NCBI GenBank assembly: GCA_018267615.1
Contig: JAFDYD010000004.1
Location: 78,139-142,138, forward strand
Direction of reading: 5' to 3'
DNA: 64,000 nucleotides
DNA from: Bacteroidota bacterium
Lineage (GTDB): Bacteria; Bacteroidota; Bacteroidia; Chitinophagales; Chitinophagaceae
Positions 39,791 through 48,642 of the stretch are shown here, piece by piece. How positions within the stretch are numbered: position 1 is the stretch's first letter; each line of letters starts with the position of its first letter. The notes under the pieces were generated by a model. The model made no database searches, was not told where the DNA came from, and saw nothing but the letters and a program-made list of their open reading frames with translations. Made by a program: the position numbers and the translations under genes.

Positions 39791-40430
39791 ATTTAATTTT
39801 ATTTCCCCAAAAAATTACTCCCCATAATAAGGCGATTCCAAAACCGATCAAAATTATTCCAGATATCTTATTAATGATCGAAAGATTATGCAAAGTCAGT
39901 CGCTTCCTGAGTTTTCCGGCCATCAATACTTTTCCGGCATCAGCGGCCATATTCACGAGTAAGCACACTGAGAAAATGATTATCCGTTGTTTTAGGGTAT
40001 GCGTTAGCGATAGTACCGTTGCATTACCAAGCCAGAAGATAATAACGCCAGGGTTCAGTGTATTAATTAAGAACCCGGAAGCAAATATTTTCAACATCTC
40101 TCTTTTGCGAAACGTGATTGCATTTCCCGAAGCATCGGTGGTCAAATGTACTTTTTTGAAAAAAACAAAATAAATACCCATTATCAGTAAGAAAACACTT
40201 CCGGCATACGCGATCATCTTTTTGTATTCAAGCAATTGTTCCACCAATTCTGTAAATACATTGCTCAGTACAACCAGTATGATATCACTGAACCATACAC
40301 CCGCAACAAAACTGAAGCCACCGCGATGGCCATTGTTGAGACTCTGTTTAATAATGGTGAAAATGATAGGCCCTACTGATAGTACTAGAACAAATCCAAG
40401 GGCAAGTCCTTTCAAAATCGCTTCAATCAT
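39789..40430 (-). CDS. LysE family amino-acid exporter
   Basis: The 213-residue membrane protein has about six hydrophobic segments and LysE-superfamily features: the N-terminal GFVLVLSVGPIIFTIIKQSLNNG and GYAGSVFLLIMGIYF-like segments, GFLINTLNPGVIIFWLGN in the middle, and a C-terminal GIILIGFGIALL helix. Such proteins export basic or other amino acids or homoserine derivatives by proton antiport. The substrate cannot be inferred. Confidence 0.88.
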   Translation of the reverse strand: MIEAILKGLALGFVLVLSVGPIIFTIIKQSLNNGHRGGFSFVAGVWFSDIILVVLSNVFTELVEQLLEYKKMIAYAGSVFLLIMGIYFVFFKKVHLTTDASGNAITFRKREMLKIFASGFLINTLNPGVIIFWLGNATVLSLTHTLKQRIIIFSVCLLVNMAADAGKVLMAGKLRKRLTLHNLSIINKISGIILIGFGIALLWGVIFWGNKIK

Positions 40431-40596
40431 TGTTAAACTTAAAATGATTTATACTATTGTTTCTGCTATTTAAAACACCAATAATCAGACGCAGGTTCAG
40501 GATTGAAGTTACAAAGCAGTTTTTTGAGGGAAAAAAATTTTTAGAAAATAATCGGCGAGTCATTACAGTGAATAAATCTTTGAAGACGCAGAGCAA

Positions 40597-42123
40597 TCAG
40601 GCCCCGGTATTTTCAAGAAATTGTTGCCAGTCTTTCATCATTTTACCTTTTAATACTCGCGGAAATTTATGCTGTCCACCAACCTTACCTGCCTGTCGCA
40701 TGAACTCCATAAATTTTTCTTCGGGCAACACTTTTACAAAAATATCTTTCAGTGCACTTTTTCTCTCAACAGCATAATCATCATTCAGATCTTTTAGCTT
40801 TTCATCAATTTTCTGTCTTAATATTTCCGGGTCTACATGATCGTCGGTAGCAAGATACCATTGATGTGCAAAAAATAATCCGTGAGGAATTCCAACCACG
40901 GTATATTCCGGTACAGAAATATTCAAATCTTCACTTACCAGCTGGATCGCCTTATTCATATTATCAACACTCAGGTGTTCACCCACCAAACTCAGATAAT
41001 GTTTTGTACGACCCGAAATAATAATTTCGCAACGCTCCTTATCAGTAAACCTGACTGTGTCGCCAATCAAATATCTCCACGCGCCCGCGCTGGTACTTAT
41101 CATGAGCGCATAATCTTTTCCTTCTTCCACTTCATGAATCATCAGCACTTCGGGATTTGCAACAATATTACCGTCCTGGTCGAAATTATCGCTATCAAAA
41201 GGAACAAATTCAAGAAAAAGATGAAGATTGGTAACCAGTCGCATTCCTTTCTGATCTTGCCTGTCCTGGTAAGCGATAAAGCCTTCCGACGCAAGATATG
41301 TTTCAATATAAGTAATTGGCTTGCCCAATAATTTTTCGAATCCTTTTTTATATGGCTCAAACGAAACACCTCCATGAACGAAAAATCCAAGATTCGGCCA
41401 TATTTCGTGAATGTTACTGAGATTATATCTCTCAATGATTTTCTCCATGCACATCTGTATCCACGCAGGAACGCCAACGATAAATCCAATATCCCAGTTT
41501 GGCGCCTGTCTTACTACTTCTTCCAGTTTTTTATTCCAGTCTTTTGTGCGTGCTATTTTTTTGCCTGGTTTATAAAAAGGAGAGAACCAAAACGGAACTC
41601 TTCGTGCAGAAATCCCACTTAGATCACCTGAATAATATCCGGGACCTTTTTGAAGATCGGTACTTCCTCCGATCATCAGCCATCCCTTTCCAATACTTTT
41701 TACGGGAATATCCTGGTAAGTTCTCAATGACAGCAGTTGTTTGATCATCACAACTCTGTTTCCTCTCAACAAATCTCCTGTGATAGGAATATATTTACTG
41801 GCTGATTCGGAAGTTCCCGAGCTTAATGCATAATATTTTATTTTCCCTGGCCAACATATATCCTGTTTTCCCTGGAGTGTTTTATACCACCACTCCGAAT
41901 AAATTTTGTTGTAATCATAAATAGGAACCATTTCCTGGAATTTTTTTCCAGCATGCTTGCTCAACAATATTTCATCAAAATGAAATTGCTGTCCGAACTC
42001 AGTGAACCGCGCTTTTTTGAGGAGTTTTTTTAATACCTTCAACTGTTGCCGCCGTGGAGATTTTTTGGGCAACCGAAGAGCCTTTGCAATTGAATTCGGC
42101 AATTGTACATCGATTATCGCCAT
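40597..42123 (-). CDS. GH3 family (auxin-responsive-promoter-like) acyl-amido synthetase homologue
   Basis: The 508-residue protein matches the bacterial GH3 family, related to plant GH3 enzymes of the ANL adenylating superfamily that conjugate amino acids to carboxylic acids. Visible markers are YALSSGTSESASKYIP (the nucleotide-binding motif), GAWRYLIGDTVRFT, and GRTKHYLSLVGEHLS before the mobile C-terminal domain. The acyl substrate in bacteria is unknown. ATG 42123 was chosen over 42153 because MAIIDVQLPNSIAKAL is a plausible family start and a -7 element (TAATTTTG, 42151-42158 minus) lies just upstream. Confidence 0.85.
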   Translation of the reverse strand: MAIIDVQLPNSIAKALRLPKKSPRRQQLKVLKKLLKKARFTEFGQQFHFDEILLSKHAGKKFQEMVPIYDYNKIYSEWWYKTLQGKQDICWPGKIKYYALSSGTSESASKYIPITGDLLRGNRVVMIKQLLSLRTYQDIPVKSIGKGWLMIGGSTDLQKGPGYYSGDLSGISARRVPFWFSPFYKPGKKIARTKDWNKKLEEVVRQAPNWDIGFIVGVPAWIQMCMEKIIERYNLSNIHEIWPNLGFFVHGGVSFEPYKKGFEKLLGKPITYIETYLASEGFIAYQDRQDQKGMRLVTNLHLFLEFVPFDSDNFDQDGNIVANPEVLMIHEVEEGKDYALMISTSAGAWRYLIGDTVRFTDKERCEIIISGRTKHYLSLVGEHLSVDNMNKAIQLVSEDLNISVPEYTVVGIPHGLFFAHQWYLATDDHVDPEILRQKIDEKLKDLNDDYAVERKSALKDIFVKVLPEEKFMEFMRQAGKVGGQHKFPRVLKGKMMKDWQQFLENTGA

Positions 42124-42150
42124 GTGAATTGCAGGAGTTGAGCTGCAAAC

Positions 42151-42179
42151 CAAAATTAAGATTTTGAGGGGAATTACAA
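42151..42179 (-). promoter_or_regulatory. Putative GH3 gene promoter
   Basis: On the minus strand TTG (42177-42179), an 18-base spacer and TAATTTTG (42151-42158) approximate the Bacteroidota consensus. This would place the transcription start a few bases from the upstream ATG at 42153, supporting ATG 42123 as the translated start. Confidence 0.4.
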
Positions 42180-42340
42180 GGAATGATTTCGCGATACTGC
42201 CCTAATGTTGGCTTTTTTGAATGGCGACCAAAAAGCAATGCCCTTCTCACCTGCCAGTACCCGGCTCGGAAGAACGCTGCAAACATGATGACATCGCAGA
42301 TTTTATAAATTTTTTTACGACCCAATTCCATTATAAAATA

Positions 42341-42365
42341 CTTACCTTTAACGTAAGTAACGTAC
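42341..42365. promoter_or_regulatory. Candidate HigBA operator
   Basis: CTTAC (42341-42345) and GTAAG (42353-42357) form an inverted repeat, and TAACGTA occurs twice in tandem (42349-42355 and 42358-42364), just before the toxin ATG at 42375. Toxin-antitoxin operons of this kind are normally autorepressed by the antitoxin, so binding by the downstream HTH protein is a reasonable inference. Confidence 0.45.
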
Positions 42366-42374
42366 CTCGATACT

Positions 42375-42656
42375 ATGATACAATCCTTTGGTTCGAAAGA
42401 GACAGAAAACATATGGAATGGGATTAGGCTAAGCAAATTGCCAAACGAGGTTCAACAAGTTGGAAGAAGAAAATTAAGAATGCTGAATAACTCAAGTAAT
42501 TTGAATGACCTAAAAATTCCTCCGTCAAATAAACTTGAAAAGTTAAAAGGAAACCTAAAAGATTTTTATTCAATCCGAATAAACGATCAATGGAGAATCA
42601 TTTTTAAATGGGTCAATGGTAATGCCTTTGAAGTAAAGATTCTCGATTATCACTAA
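42375..42656 (+). CDS. higB: HigB-type toxin of the RelE superfamily
   Basis: The 93-residue protein has the RelE/HigB fold pattern: a short helical N-terminus (LSKLPNEVQQVGRRKLRML), then strands with IPPSNKLEKLKGNLKDFYSIRINDQWRIIFKW and a final EVKILDY strand with the conserved closing residues of ribosome-dependent mRNA interferases. It is followed after 9 bases by the HigA-type antitoxin, the toxin-first order typical of higBA. Activity is inferred from family and context only. Confidence 0.9.
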   Translation: MIQSFGSKETENIWNGIRLSKLPNEVQQVGRRKLRMLNNSSNLNDLKIPPSNKLEKLKGNLKDFYSIRINDQWRIIFKWVNGNAFEVKILDYH

Positions 42657-42665
42657 AAAGATAAA

Positions 42666-42965
42666 ATGAAAAAACTTAAAAATATACACCCGGGTGAAGT
42701 TTTACAGGAAGAGTTCCTGCTTCCTCTCAAAATCACAGCTTACAGACTTGCAAAAGACATTGCTATCCCTCAAACGAGAGTATCTGAAATTCTGAAAGGG
42801 AATCGTCGAATTACGGCAGATACCGCATTAAGACTTTCGAAATATTTTGGAACTACTCCTAAATTTTGGCTTGGCCTCCAAGATGATTATGATCTTGAGG
42901 AGGAGAAAAGTTTTAAAGATCGAGAGATAAGTGCTATCAAACATTATGCTTCAGACGCCGCCTGA
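42666..42965 (+). CDS. higA: HigA-type antitoxin (XRE/VapI HTH)
   Basis: The 99-residue protein is an HTH antitoxin of the HigA/VapI family. It begins IHPGEVLQEEFLLPLKITAYRLAKDI, the helix-turn-helix continues as IPQTRVSEILKGNRRITADTALRLSKYFG, and it ends with the family-typical FWLGLQDDYDLE segment that contacts the toxin. It binds and neutralises HigB and represses the operon. The spacing from higB (9 bases) implies a bicistronic unit. Confidence 0.93.
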   Translation: MKKLKNIHPGEVLQEEFLLPLKITAYRLAKDIAIPQTRVSEILKGNRRITADTALRLSKYFGTTPKFWLGLQDDYDLEEEKSFKDREISAIKHYASDAA

Positions 42966-43064
42966 CTTTCAAACCGAACACGCTTTTGCAGCGGATTTCA
43001 AGTCGCGGCCTATTTAATAAGGTACTTGCAGAATTAGGGAGAATTTATATTAACCAGAAATATC

Positions 43065-43427
43065 ATGAAACTAATTTCCCAAATCCTTATTGGCCTTGTT
43101 GCCATCGAACACATCTATATTTTATGGCTGGAAATGTTTGCTTGGACAACAAGAGGGCGTAAAACCTTTAAATCTTTTCCCGCCGATTTATTCGAAAGAA
43201 CCAAATCACTTGCAGCAAACCAGGGTCTTTATAATGGATTTTTAGCAGCGGGACTTATCTGGTCATTGCTGATCACTGATCCAATTTGGAATCATTATGT
43301 CGCCTATTTCTTTCTCTCGTGTGTAATCATTGCCGGAATTTATGGAGCGATTACCGCTCAAAAATCTATTTTCTTCGTTCAGGCGCTGCCGGCAATCGTT
43401 GCTTTCCTATTCACAATTTTTTCCTGA
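43065..43427 (+). CDS. DUF1304 family membrane protein
   Basis: The 120-residue protein has four predicted membrane helices and the DUF1304 pattern: QILIGLVAIEHIYILWLEMFAW, LAANQGLYNGFLAAGLIW, and a C-terminal FVQALPAIVAFLFTIF. The acidic and aromatic residues around EHIYILWLEMF in the first helix are conserved in the family. The function is unknown. It precedes a DJ-1/PfpI-type gene on the same strand by about 50 bases. Confidence 0.85.
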   Translation: MKLISQILIGLVAIEHIYILWLEMFAWTTRGRKTFKSFPADLFERTKSLAANQGLYNGFLAAGLIWSLLITDPIWNHYVAYFFLSCVIIAGIYGAITAQKSIFFVQALPAIVAFLFTIFS

Positions 43428-43478
43428 TCGTTGAATAATTTCAACTAAAAATCCGAAGATGAACTGCAATTTTGCATT

Positions 43479-44036
43479 ATGAAACTGGCCTATATCATTT
43501 TTGACGGAATAACCTGGCTTGATATGATCGGCATCTACGATCCGGTGAGCCGGTTAAAATCCATGCAATATATTCCTGATCTTTCCTGGGATATTTGTTC
43601 ATTTGCAAATACTGCAAAAGATAATTTCGGTTTGGAAATGAACGCGACAAAAATTCGCGAACCGCTGGATAAATATGATGCTGTAATTATTCCCGGGGGT
43701 CATGGAACAAGAACTTTACAATTTGACGACCCATTTTTACAATGGATCAAAACAGCAGAAAATGTGACTTACAAAATTTCCATTTGCACCGGAAGCCTCA
43801 TACTAGGTGCCGCAGGTTTTTTAAAAAATAAAAAAGCGACTACTAATTTCCTAGAATATGAAACACTGAAACAATATTGCAGGGAAGTGTCTTCAGAGAA
43901 AATTGTTGAAGACGGAAATATAATAACAGCTGGCGCCGTTTCATCTTCAATCAACCTCGGACTTTATTTATGTAATAAATGGGGTGGGGAATTAGCAGCG
44001 AAGGAGATAAAAAGAAGAATAGACTTTTTTGGTTAA
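43479..44036 (+). CDS. DJ-1/PfpI family protein (class I glutamine amidotransferase-like fold)
   Basis: The 185-residue protein has the DJ-1/PfpI nucleophile elbow with Cys in SICTGSLILGAAGFL (about residue 103), an upstream AVIIPGGHGTRTLQFDD segment and the N-terminal YIIFDGITWLDMIG strand. Members include isonitrile hydratase-like and chaperone/deglycase proteins, and this one lies closer to the former (InhA-type) pattern. The activity is not determined. It is followed by a dihydrofolate reductase-like gene 39 bases later. Confidence 0.85.
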   Translation: MKLAYIIFDGITWLDMIGIYDPVSRLKSMQYIPDLSWDICSFANTAKDNFGLEMNATKIREPLDKYDAVIIPGGHGTRTLQFDDPFLQWIKTAENVTYKISICTGSLILGAAGFLKNKKATTNFLEYETLKQYCREVSSEKIVEDGNIITAGAVSSSINLGLYLCNKWGGELAAKEIKRRIDFFG

Positions 44037-44075
44037 GAAAATTGCTCGCTGATTAGTATCAATAATATTATTGAT

Positions 44076-44594
44076 ATGGGGAAAATTATTTTAAATCTCG
44101 CAACAAGCCTGGATGGTTTTATTGCAGAAGAAAATGGCGGTGTTGATTGGCTCAATGACTTTTTAAAGCCCGAAGAAGATTATGGTATGAATGCCTTTTT
44201 CAAACAATGCGGCACCGCGATCATGGGCGCAAAAACGTATGAGCAAACGCTGTCATTTCATTATTGGTACGGAGATATGGATGGAATTGTTTTTACATCG
44301 AGAGCGCTTCCGCCGCTTGAAGGGAAATCAATACAATTTATATCGGGTGATCCGGCTGAAACAATTCAATCATTAAAGAAAAAATCAAAAGACAGCTGGC
44401 TGGTCGGTGGTGCTTCTCTGATCGCACAATTCATCAATAACAAACTTCTTGATGAAATGATCATCACCATTGTACCAAGACTTATCGGAAAAGGAATTCC
44501 TCTCTGTACAGATTTGAATGAAATTCAAAAATTGAAATTAGAAGAAACAAAAGCTTTTAAAGACGGAGTCATCCAATTAAAATATCTTCTTTAA
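44076..44594 (+). CDS. Dihydrofolate reductase-fold (RibD C-terminal-like) protein
   Basis: The 172-residue protein starts GKIILNLATSLDGFIAEENG and contains GAKTYEQTLSF, SWLVGGASLIAQFINNKLLDE and VPRLIGKGIPLC, which define the RibD C-terminal/DHFR-fold reductase family (YwjB/YyaP-type). The NADPH-binding GGASL motif is intact. True folate reduction has not been shown for this branch, so the substrate is open. Palindrome P8 begins 6 bases after the stop. Confidence 0.88.
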   Translation: MGKIILNLATSLDGFIAEENGGVDWLNDFLKPEEDYGMNAFFKQCGTAIMGAKTYEQTLSFHYWYGDMDGIVFTSRALPPLEGKSIQFISGDPAETIQSLKKKSKDSWLVGGASLIAQFINNKLLDEMIITIVPRLIGKGIPLCTDLNEIQKLKLEETKAFKDGVIQLKYLL

Positions 44595-44600
44595 AGACGC

Positions 44601-44659
44601 AAGGCACAAGAGACAAGGTACGGGGTGTTGCTCAACTTGTGCCTTGTCTCTTGTGCCTT
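44601..44659. repeat. Palindrome P8 built of ACAAG words, convergent gap
   Basis: AAGGCACAAGAGACAAGGTAC (44601-44621) and GTGCCTTGTCTCTTGTGCCTT (44639-44659) are complementary with one mismatch. The vocabulary is that of P2. It lies between the convergent reductase and GHL10 genes, starting 6 bases after the first stop and ending 14 bases from the second. Confidence 0.9.
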
Positions 44660-44673
44660 GAATTCTTTCTCAA

Positions 44674-46215
44674 TTATTTTTTTGTTGTTGTCGTAGATGT
44701 ATTCAGAACCATCACGGGCAGACTTTCATTATTTGTTTTGCTGATTGCCGTTACATAATAATAAAAGCCCTTTGATTGTTGTAATAAAGAACTGCCCAAT
44801 ACAAATTTTGCATCTGTAGAAAAAGGAACAAATGCGAGAACAGGAATTGAATCCGTCTTCAGATTTCCGCGATCAGATTTATAAATCGCATATCCTCTTA
44901 AATTATCCGTAGAAGATCCTTGTTGTATGGAGATTGTCAATGCAGAATCCCTTCGATATTCGGTATTAATAAGCGGTGCGCTTGGTTTTGTACTATCAAT
45001 CCAATTCATGGGCGCAATCAATGCAGGATATTTATAATAATTATTTTGAAGACTGTCATTCCATCCATTTGGATTTTTTTGAAACGATGTGCTACTGAAA
45101 AAAATCATCCCTTGTATGTTGGATGTTTTCCGGAGTGAATCTATTTGTCTCGGCAATTGCGTCCGGTCTCTCCAAGCCGGGTTGGTTCCTGCTTTATAAA
45201 TACCAAGTCCGATATAACAGTGACGGTCATACGAATGTTTGCTCCACCAGTCTAACAAGATTCCATAAGGTGCATTCTTTTGTTCAAACTCCCAATAGAT
45301 TTGCGGAGCCACATAATCGATCCATCCGTTTTTCAACCAAAGTAAAATATCTGCATAGAGATCGTCGTAGTTTGTCTGCCCGGCCCTTGTATCGCTTCCA
45401 TCCGCATCCTGTGATTTATTTCTCCAAACACCAAATGGACTAATTCCAAACTTGCAATATTTTTTTTCTTCTTTGATAGCTTTGTTCAACATAAGAATGA
45501 TAGAATCAACATTGCTTCTTCTCCAGTCTTCCCTGCTCATTCCATTTCCATATTTACCATAAGAAATATTATCGGGAAATTCTCTTCCGGGAATTCGATA
45601 TGGATAGAAGTAATCATCAAAATGAAGTGCATCGACATCATAACGTGAAACGATATCCCTGATTACGCTGGTAACATATTGCTGAACATCTTTATTACCC
45701 GGGTCAAAATATTTTGTATCACCATACGTGAGAAACCATTCCGGGTGAATACGGGTGATATGTGTGGATGCAATCGATGATTGCCCGATTTTAAAAATGG
45801 CGCGATAAGGATTGCACCAGGCATGAAATTCCATTCCACGTTTGTGTGTTTCGTCGATCATGAATTGCAATGGATCATAGTAGGCAACAGGAGGCTGGCC
45901 TTGTTTACCCGTGAGCCATTCACTCCACGGTTCATAAGGAGATGGATAAAATGCGTCGGCAGCTGGTCGCACCTGCACGATGACGGCATTGATGCCATTT
46001 CGTTTGTGCATATCCAGTTGCCGGATAAATTCCGCCTTCTGATTTTCAGTATTGAAATTTCCTTTCGATGGCCAGTCGATATTATCTACTGTAGCAATCC
46101 AAACAGCCCTGAATTCATATTTACTTTGCGCTATCGAAAAATAAGAAGTGAGGAATAAAAGAAGAGAAGTAATAAAAGTTCTCTGCAGCAACGAGATTAT
46201 TTTTAAATTTTTCAA
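44674..46215 (-). CDS. Exported GHL10-type glycoside hydrolase family protein
   Basis: The 513-residue protein has a signal peptide (TFITSLLLFLTSYFSIAQ) and a GHL10 (DUF187) TIM-barrel: EFRAVWIATVDNIDWPSKGN opens it, followed by NAVIVQVRPAADAFYPSPYEPWSEWL, HFDDYFYPYRIPG and DYVAPQIYWEFE. The C-terminal about 100 residues form a beta-sandwich-type extension. The family acts on glycans, probably in peptidoglycan or polysaccharide turnover. It sits upstream of no obvious partner; MarR and DinB genes are on the same strand on its 5' side. Confidence 0.88.
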   Translation of the reverse strand: MKNLKIISLLQRTFITSLLLFLTSYFSIAQSKYEFRAVWIATVDNIDWPSKGNFNTENQKAEFIRQLDMHKRNGINAVIVQVRPAADAFYPSPYEPWSEWLTGKQGQPPVAYYDPLQFMIDETHKRGMEFHAWCNPYRAIFKIGQSSIASTHITRIHPEWFLTYGDTKYFDPGNKDVQQYVTSVIRDIVSRYDVDALHFDDYFYPYRIPGREFPDNISYGKYGNGMSREDWRRSNVDSIILMLNKAIKEEKKYCKFGISPFGVWRNKSQDADGSDTRAGQTNYDDLYADILLWLKNGWIDYVAPQIYWEFEQKNAPYGILLDWWSKHSYDRHCYIGLGIYKAGTNPAWRDRTQLPRQIDSLRKTSNIQGMIFFSSTSFQKNPNGWNDSLQNNYYKYPALIAPMNWIDSTKPSAPLINTEYRRDSALTISIQQGSSTDNLRGYAIYKSDRGNLKTDSIPVLAFVPFSTDAKFVLGSSLLQQSKGFYYYVTAISKTNNESLPVMVLNTSTTTTKK

Positions 46216-46228
46216 ATCAACAATGCGT

Positions 46229-46684
46229 TTATTCTGAATTACGTAATTTATCGAGTAATTGATTTAGATTTTTTGCGTCCGCCTGGGTTAGGTTTTTGAG
46301 TATGGCATCCATCGTTTCATTGGTGCTATCGATTTTATCCAAAAGTCTTTTTCCTTTTTCAGTAATGATTACATCCACTAATCGTCTGTCGGATTTGCAA
46401 ATATTTTTTTTAACCAATCCTTTTTTGATCAACCTGTCAACGATACGGCTTGTATCACTCATTTTATCCAACATACGTTGACGTATTTGTAAAGTAGACA
46501 AAGGTCCGCCACCCGCTCCGCGCAAAATGCGCAGAATATTGAACTGTTGTTGGGTGATATCGAATTGCTCAAAAATCTTATCAAATTTTTCATTCATCCA
46601 GTTGAAAGTATAAATGAGGTTGATAGCAGATTTTTGATGTTCATTTCTGAACTTGTTCTGATTAATATCTCTTTCAATAGTCAT
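46229..46684 (-). CDS. MarR family transcriptional regulator
   Basis: The 151-residue protein has the MarR winged-helix pattern: FDITQQQFNILRILRGAGGGPLSTLQIRQRM, then the recognition region DKMSDTSRIVDRLIKKGLVKKNICKSDRRLVDVIITEKG with the wing residues DRR. It should bind an operator as a dimer, often responding to phenolic ligands. It is 13 bases upstream of the GHL10 gene on the same strand and about 30 bases after the DinB-like gene, so it may regulate this group. Confidence 0.9.
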   Translation of the reverse strand: MTIERDINQNKFRNEHQKSAINLIYTFNWMNEKFDKIFEQFDITQQQFNILRILRGAGGGPLSTLQIRQRMLDKMSDTSRIVDRLIKKGLVKKNICKSDRRLVDVIITEKGKRLLDKIDSTNETMDAILKNLTQADAKNLNQLLDKLRNSE

Positions 46685-46714
46685 AGCCGTAATACAAGGA
46701 GCAAAAATAATGAA

Positions 46715-47194
46715 TTATTGCTGCCTGAGTTGCAACGCTCCAATCAATTGCATAATTGTAAACAAATGATGTGCTTCATGCAGCAAATAAAAATCTGCCC
46801 ATTTGTAAATGGGTGTATAGCCAAATTTGGGATGATGACCCACGAGTTTCAATTCCTCATCATTCAAACGGGCCAGACTGTCGGTGATGATTATACGTTT
46901 AGCAGAAATATCTTTCAACAATTCCTCCAATGATTTTTTAAGATATTCATGAAACAACGGATCATTATCCGCTACATATCTTTCAAACTTTGGCTTTTGT
47001 CCATCGATCATTAACTTCAACCGGTATATAAATGTTGGTTGATACGCCGCAAGGTGAGTGATATTCTCAAATGCACTCCATTTTTCGGGAATGATACGCT
47101 CTTTCAATTGTGTTTCGCTAAATCCTTGGATTAATTCCGAAATGGTTTCATGCTGATGTTGCAAACGGCCGGTAATTGAAATAGAAAGTGGCAT
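46715..47194 (-). CDS. DinB family protein
   Basis: The 159-residue cytosolic protein has the four-helix DinB fold, with metal-ligand-like histidines at WSAFENITHLAAYQP, VGHHPKFGY, and FYLLHEAHHLFTIMQLI near the end. The arrangement of histidines is typical of DinB/YfiT-like metal-dependent hydrolases or thiol S-transferases. The substrate is unknown. Palindrome P9 separates it from the radical SAM gene upstream. Confidence 0.85.
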   Translation of the reverse strand: MPLSISITGRLQHQHETISELIQGFSETQLKERIIPEKWSAFENITHLAAYQPTFIYRLKLMIDGQKPKFERYVADNDPLFHEYLKKSLEELLKDISAKRIIITDSLARLNDEELKLVGHHPKFGYTPIYKWADFYLLHEAHHLFTIMQLIGALQLRQQ

Positions 47195-47225
47195 TGAATC
47201 TTGTTTAAATAATTTTTAACGTGAG

Positions 47226-47476
47226 CAATTGTCTGAACCGGGATTTTAAACGATTTTTCTGATTGTACTGAAAGGGTGGAGGTTCAGTTTGAAATTTCTA
47301 TGTGAGCCTATGTTTCTATGTGCCTATGTGGTGAAAAAAAATTTACCATATAGGCACATAGAAACATAGGCTCACATAGAAATTTCAAACTACTTACATA
47401 TTTTTCGATGCTCTATCCCTGAAATCGTTCTCAGTATAATCAGAAAAATCGTTTAAAATCCCGGTTCAGACAATTG
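47226..47476. repeat. Nested palindrome P9 (outer GATT words, inner CTATGTG words)
   Basis: The outer arms 47226-47271 and 47431-47476 match with one mismatch over 46 bases, starting CAATTGTCTGAACCGGGATT. The right end touches the stop codon of the radical SAM gene (47477-47479, minus). Inside, an independent second palindrome has arms 47286-47332 and 47345-47391 (47 bases, one mismatch) made of CTATGTG-type words. Two unrelated vocabularies are thus nested, the strongest such case in the window. Confidence 0.95.
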
Positions 47477-48508
47477 TTACTCGCTCCATACTTTTGTTCC
47501 TTCGCTGCAATTCGAACAGATATCGATATTCTTTCTTCCCTGTAATATGTTACTTCTGAAACGCACATATTCTTTATCGCTCCATATTTCTTTAAATGAT
47601 TTGCCTTTCAAATCGCCCAATTGATGTTGTGCATCTTTATCAAAACAACAAGGCACAACCAAACCGTCCCAGGTAATAACGGGTGAATGCCAAAGCCGCC
47701 AGCAATGATTGTCCAAATCATTTTTTATTTCGTATTCTCCGCTCTTATCCTTCTTATATCGGCTAAATTTTTTGTTAACCGGTATCAGTTGATTGGGATC
47801 ATTTTTATAATCGTATACCTGTGCCGTTTTAAATCGAACTTCATCGACGCCGATTTCCTTGGCGAGTTTCTTTATATCCTCCACCTGGTGCTCATTTGGC
47901 TTCACAACAAGAAATTGAAAAAAGACAAATGGCGTTTTACTCTTCAATTCTTTTTTCCATTTGATAATATTTTTTGCTCCCTCCAAAACCTTTTCTAAGT
48001 TCCCCCCAACACGATACTGTTGATAAACTTCCTGGGTTGTGCCATCAATAGAAATAATCAGTCTGTCTAATCCACTTTCAACAGTTCTTCTAGCGTTGCT
48101 ATCATTCAGATAATGCGCATTGGTAGATGTTGCCGTGTAAATTTTTTTTTGTGATGCATATTTTACCATATCTAAAAAATCCGGATTCAGATATGGTTCA
48201 CCCTGAAAATAAAAAATGAGATATAGTAAATCCTTTGACAACTGATCAACCATATCACTAAATAATTTCTTTTCCATCATGCCGGTGGGACGTGTAAATG
48301 CGCGAAGTCCACTGGGACATTCCGGACATCGCAAGTTGCACGATGTCGTCGGTTCAAACGAAACGGAAATCGGGAAGCCCCATTGCACAGGTTTTTTGGT
48401 CCATTTGCTGAGATAATAACTACTCAATACTTTTCCTCCATTCCAGAGGCGACGGAGAGTGAGTTTAGAAAATAAATTGATTGTATCGTTGCGGTTAAAT
48501 GCCGGCAT
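47477..48508 (-). CDS. Radical SAM/SPASM domain protein
   Basis: The 343-residue protein has the radical SAM cluster motif CNLRCPEC (about 57-64), a TIM-barrel core and a C-terminal SPASM region with cysteines in NHCWRLWHSPVITWDG, VPCCFDKDAQ and DICSNCSEG. SPASM enzymes often modify peptides or proteins. Free-standing members without an adjacent precursor peptide, like this one, remain unassigned. I saw no small peptide gene directly next to it. The N-terminus is plausible as annotated. Confidence 0.88.
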   Translation of the reverse strand: MPAFNRNDTINLFSKLTLRRLWNGGKVLSSYYLSKWTKKPVQWGFPISVSFEPTTSCNLRCPECPSGLRAFTRPTGMMEKKLFSDMVDQLSKDLLYLIFYFQGEPYLNPDFLDMVKYASQKKIYTATSTNAHYLNDSNARRTVESGLDRLIISIDGTTQEVYQQYRVGGNLEKVLEGAKNIIKWKKELKSKTPFVFFQFLVVKPNEHQVEDIKKLAKEIGVDEVRFKTAQVYDYKNDPNQLIPVNKKFSRYKKDKSGEYEIKNDLDNHCWRLWHSPVITWDGLVVPCCFDKDAQHQLGDLKGKSFKEIWSDKEYVRFRSNILQGRKNIDICSNCSEGTKVWSE

Positions 48509-48615
48509 TCACATTATAAAAATAAATAGAAAACTCCGGAATAAAATGTTTGCGATATTAATATCCTTTTGCATTTCTTTCGCAAATAGAACATATCAAC
48601 TGTCTGCCTTGTACA

Positions 48616-48623
48616 TATATTTG
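48616..48623 (+). promoter_or_regulatory. -7 promoter element of the GH25 lysozyme gene
   Basis: TATATTTG at 48616-48623 fits TANNTTTG. It overlaps the first in-frame ATG region (48625) and so points to ATG 48643 as the real start. No good TTG is seen at 19-20 bases upstream. Confidence 0.5.
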
Positions 48624-48642
48624 CATGCGCTTAAAAGCAACT

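Noticed and set aside
43065..44594. The DUF1304, DJ-1/PfpI and reductase genes as a functional operon.
   Set aside because: They are on one strand with short gaps, but the families have no shared pathway, so only proximity is reported.
47477..48508. A radical SAM-modified peptide (RiPP) cluster.
   Set aside because: No precursor peptide gene, transporter or protease stands next to the radical SAM/SPASM gene.
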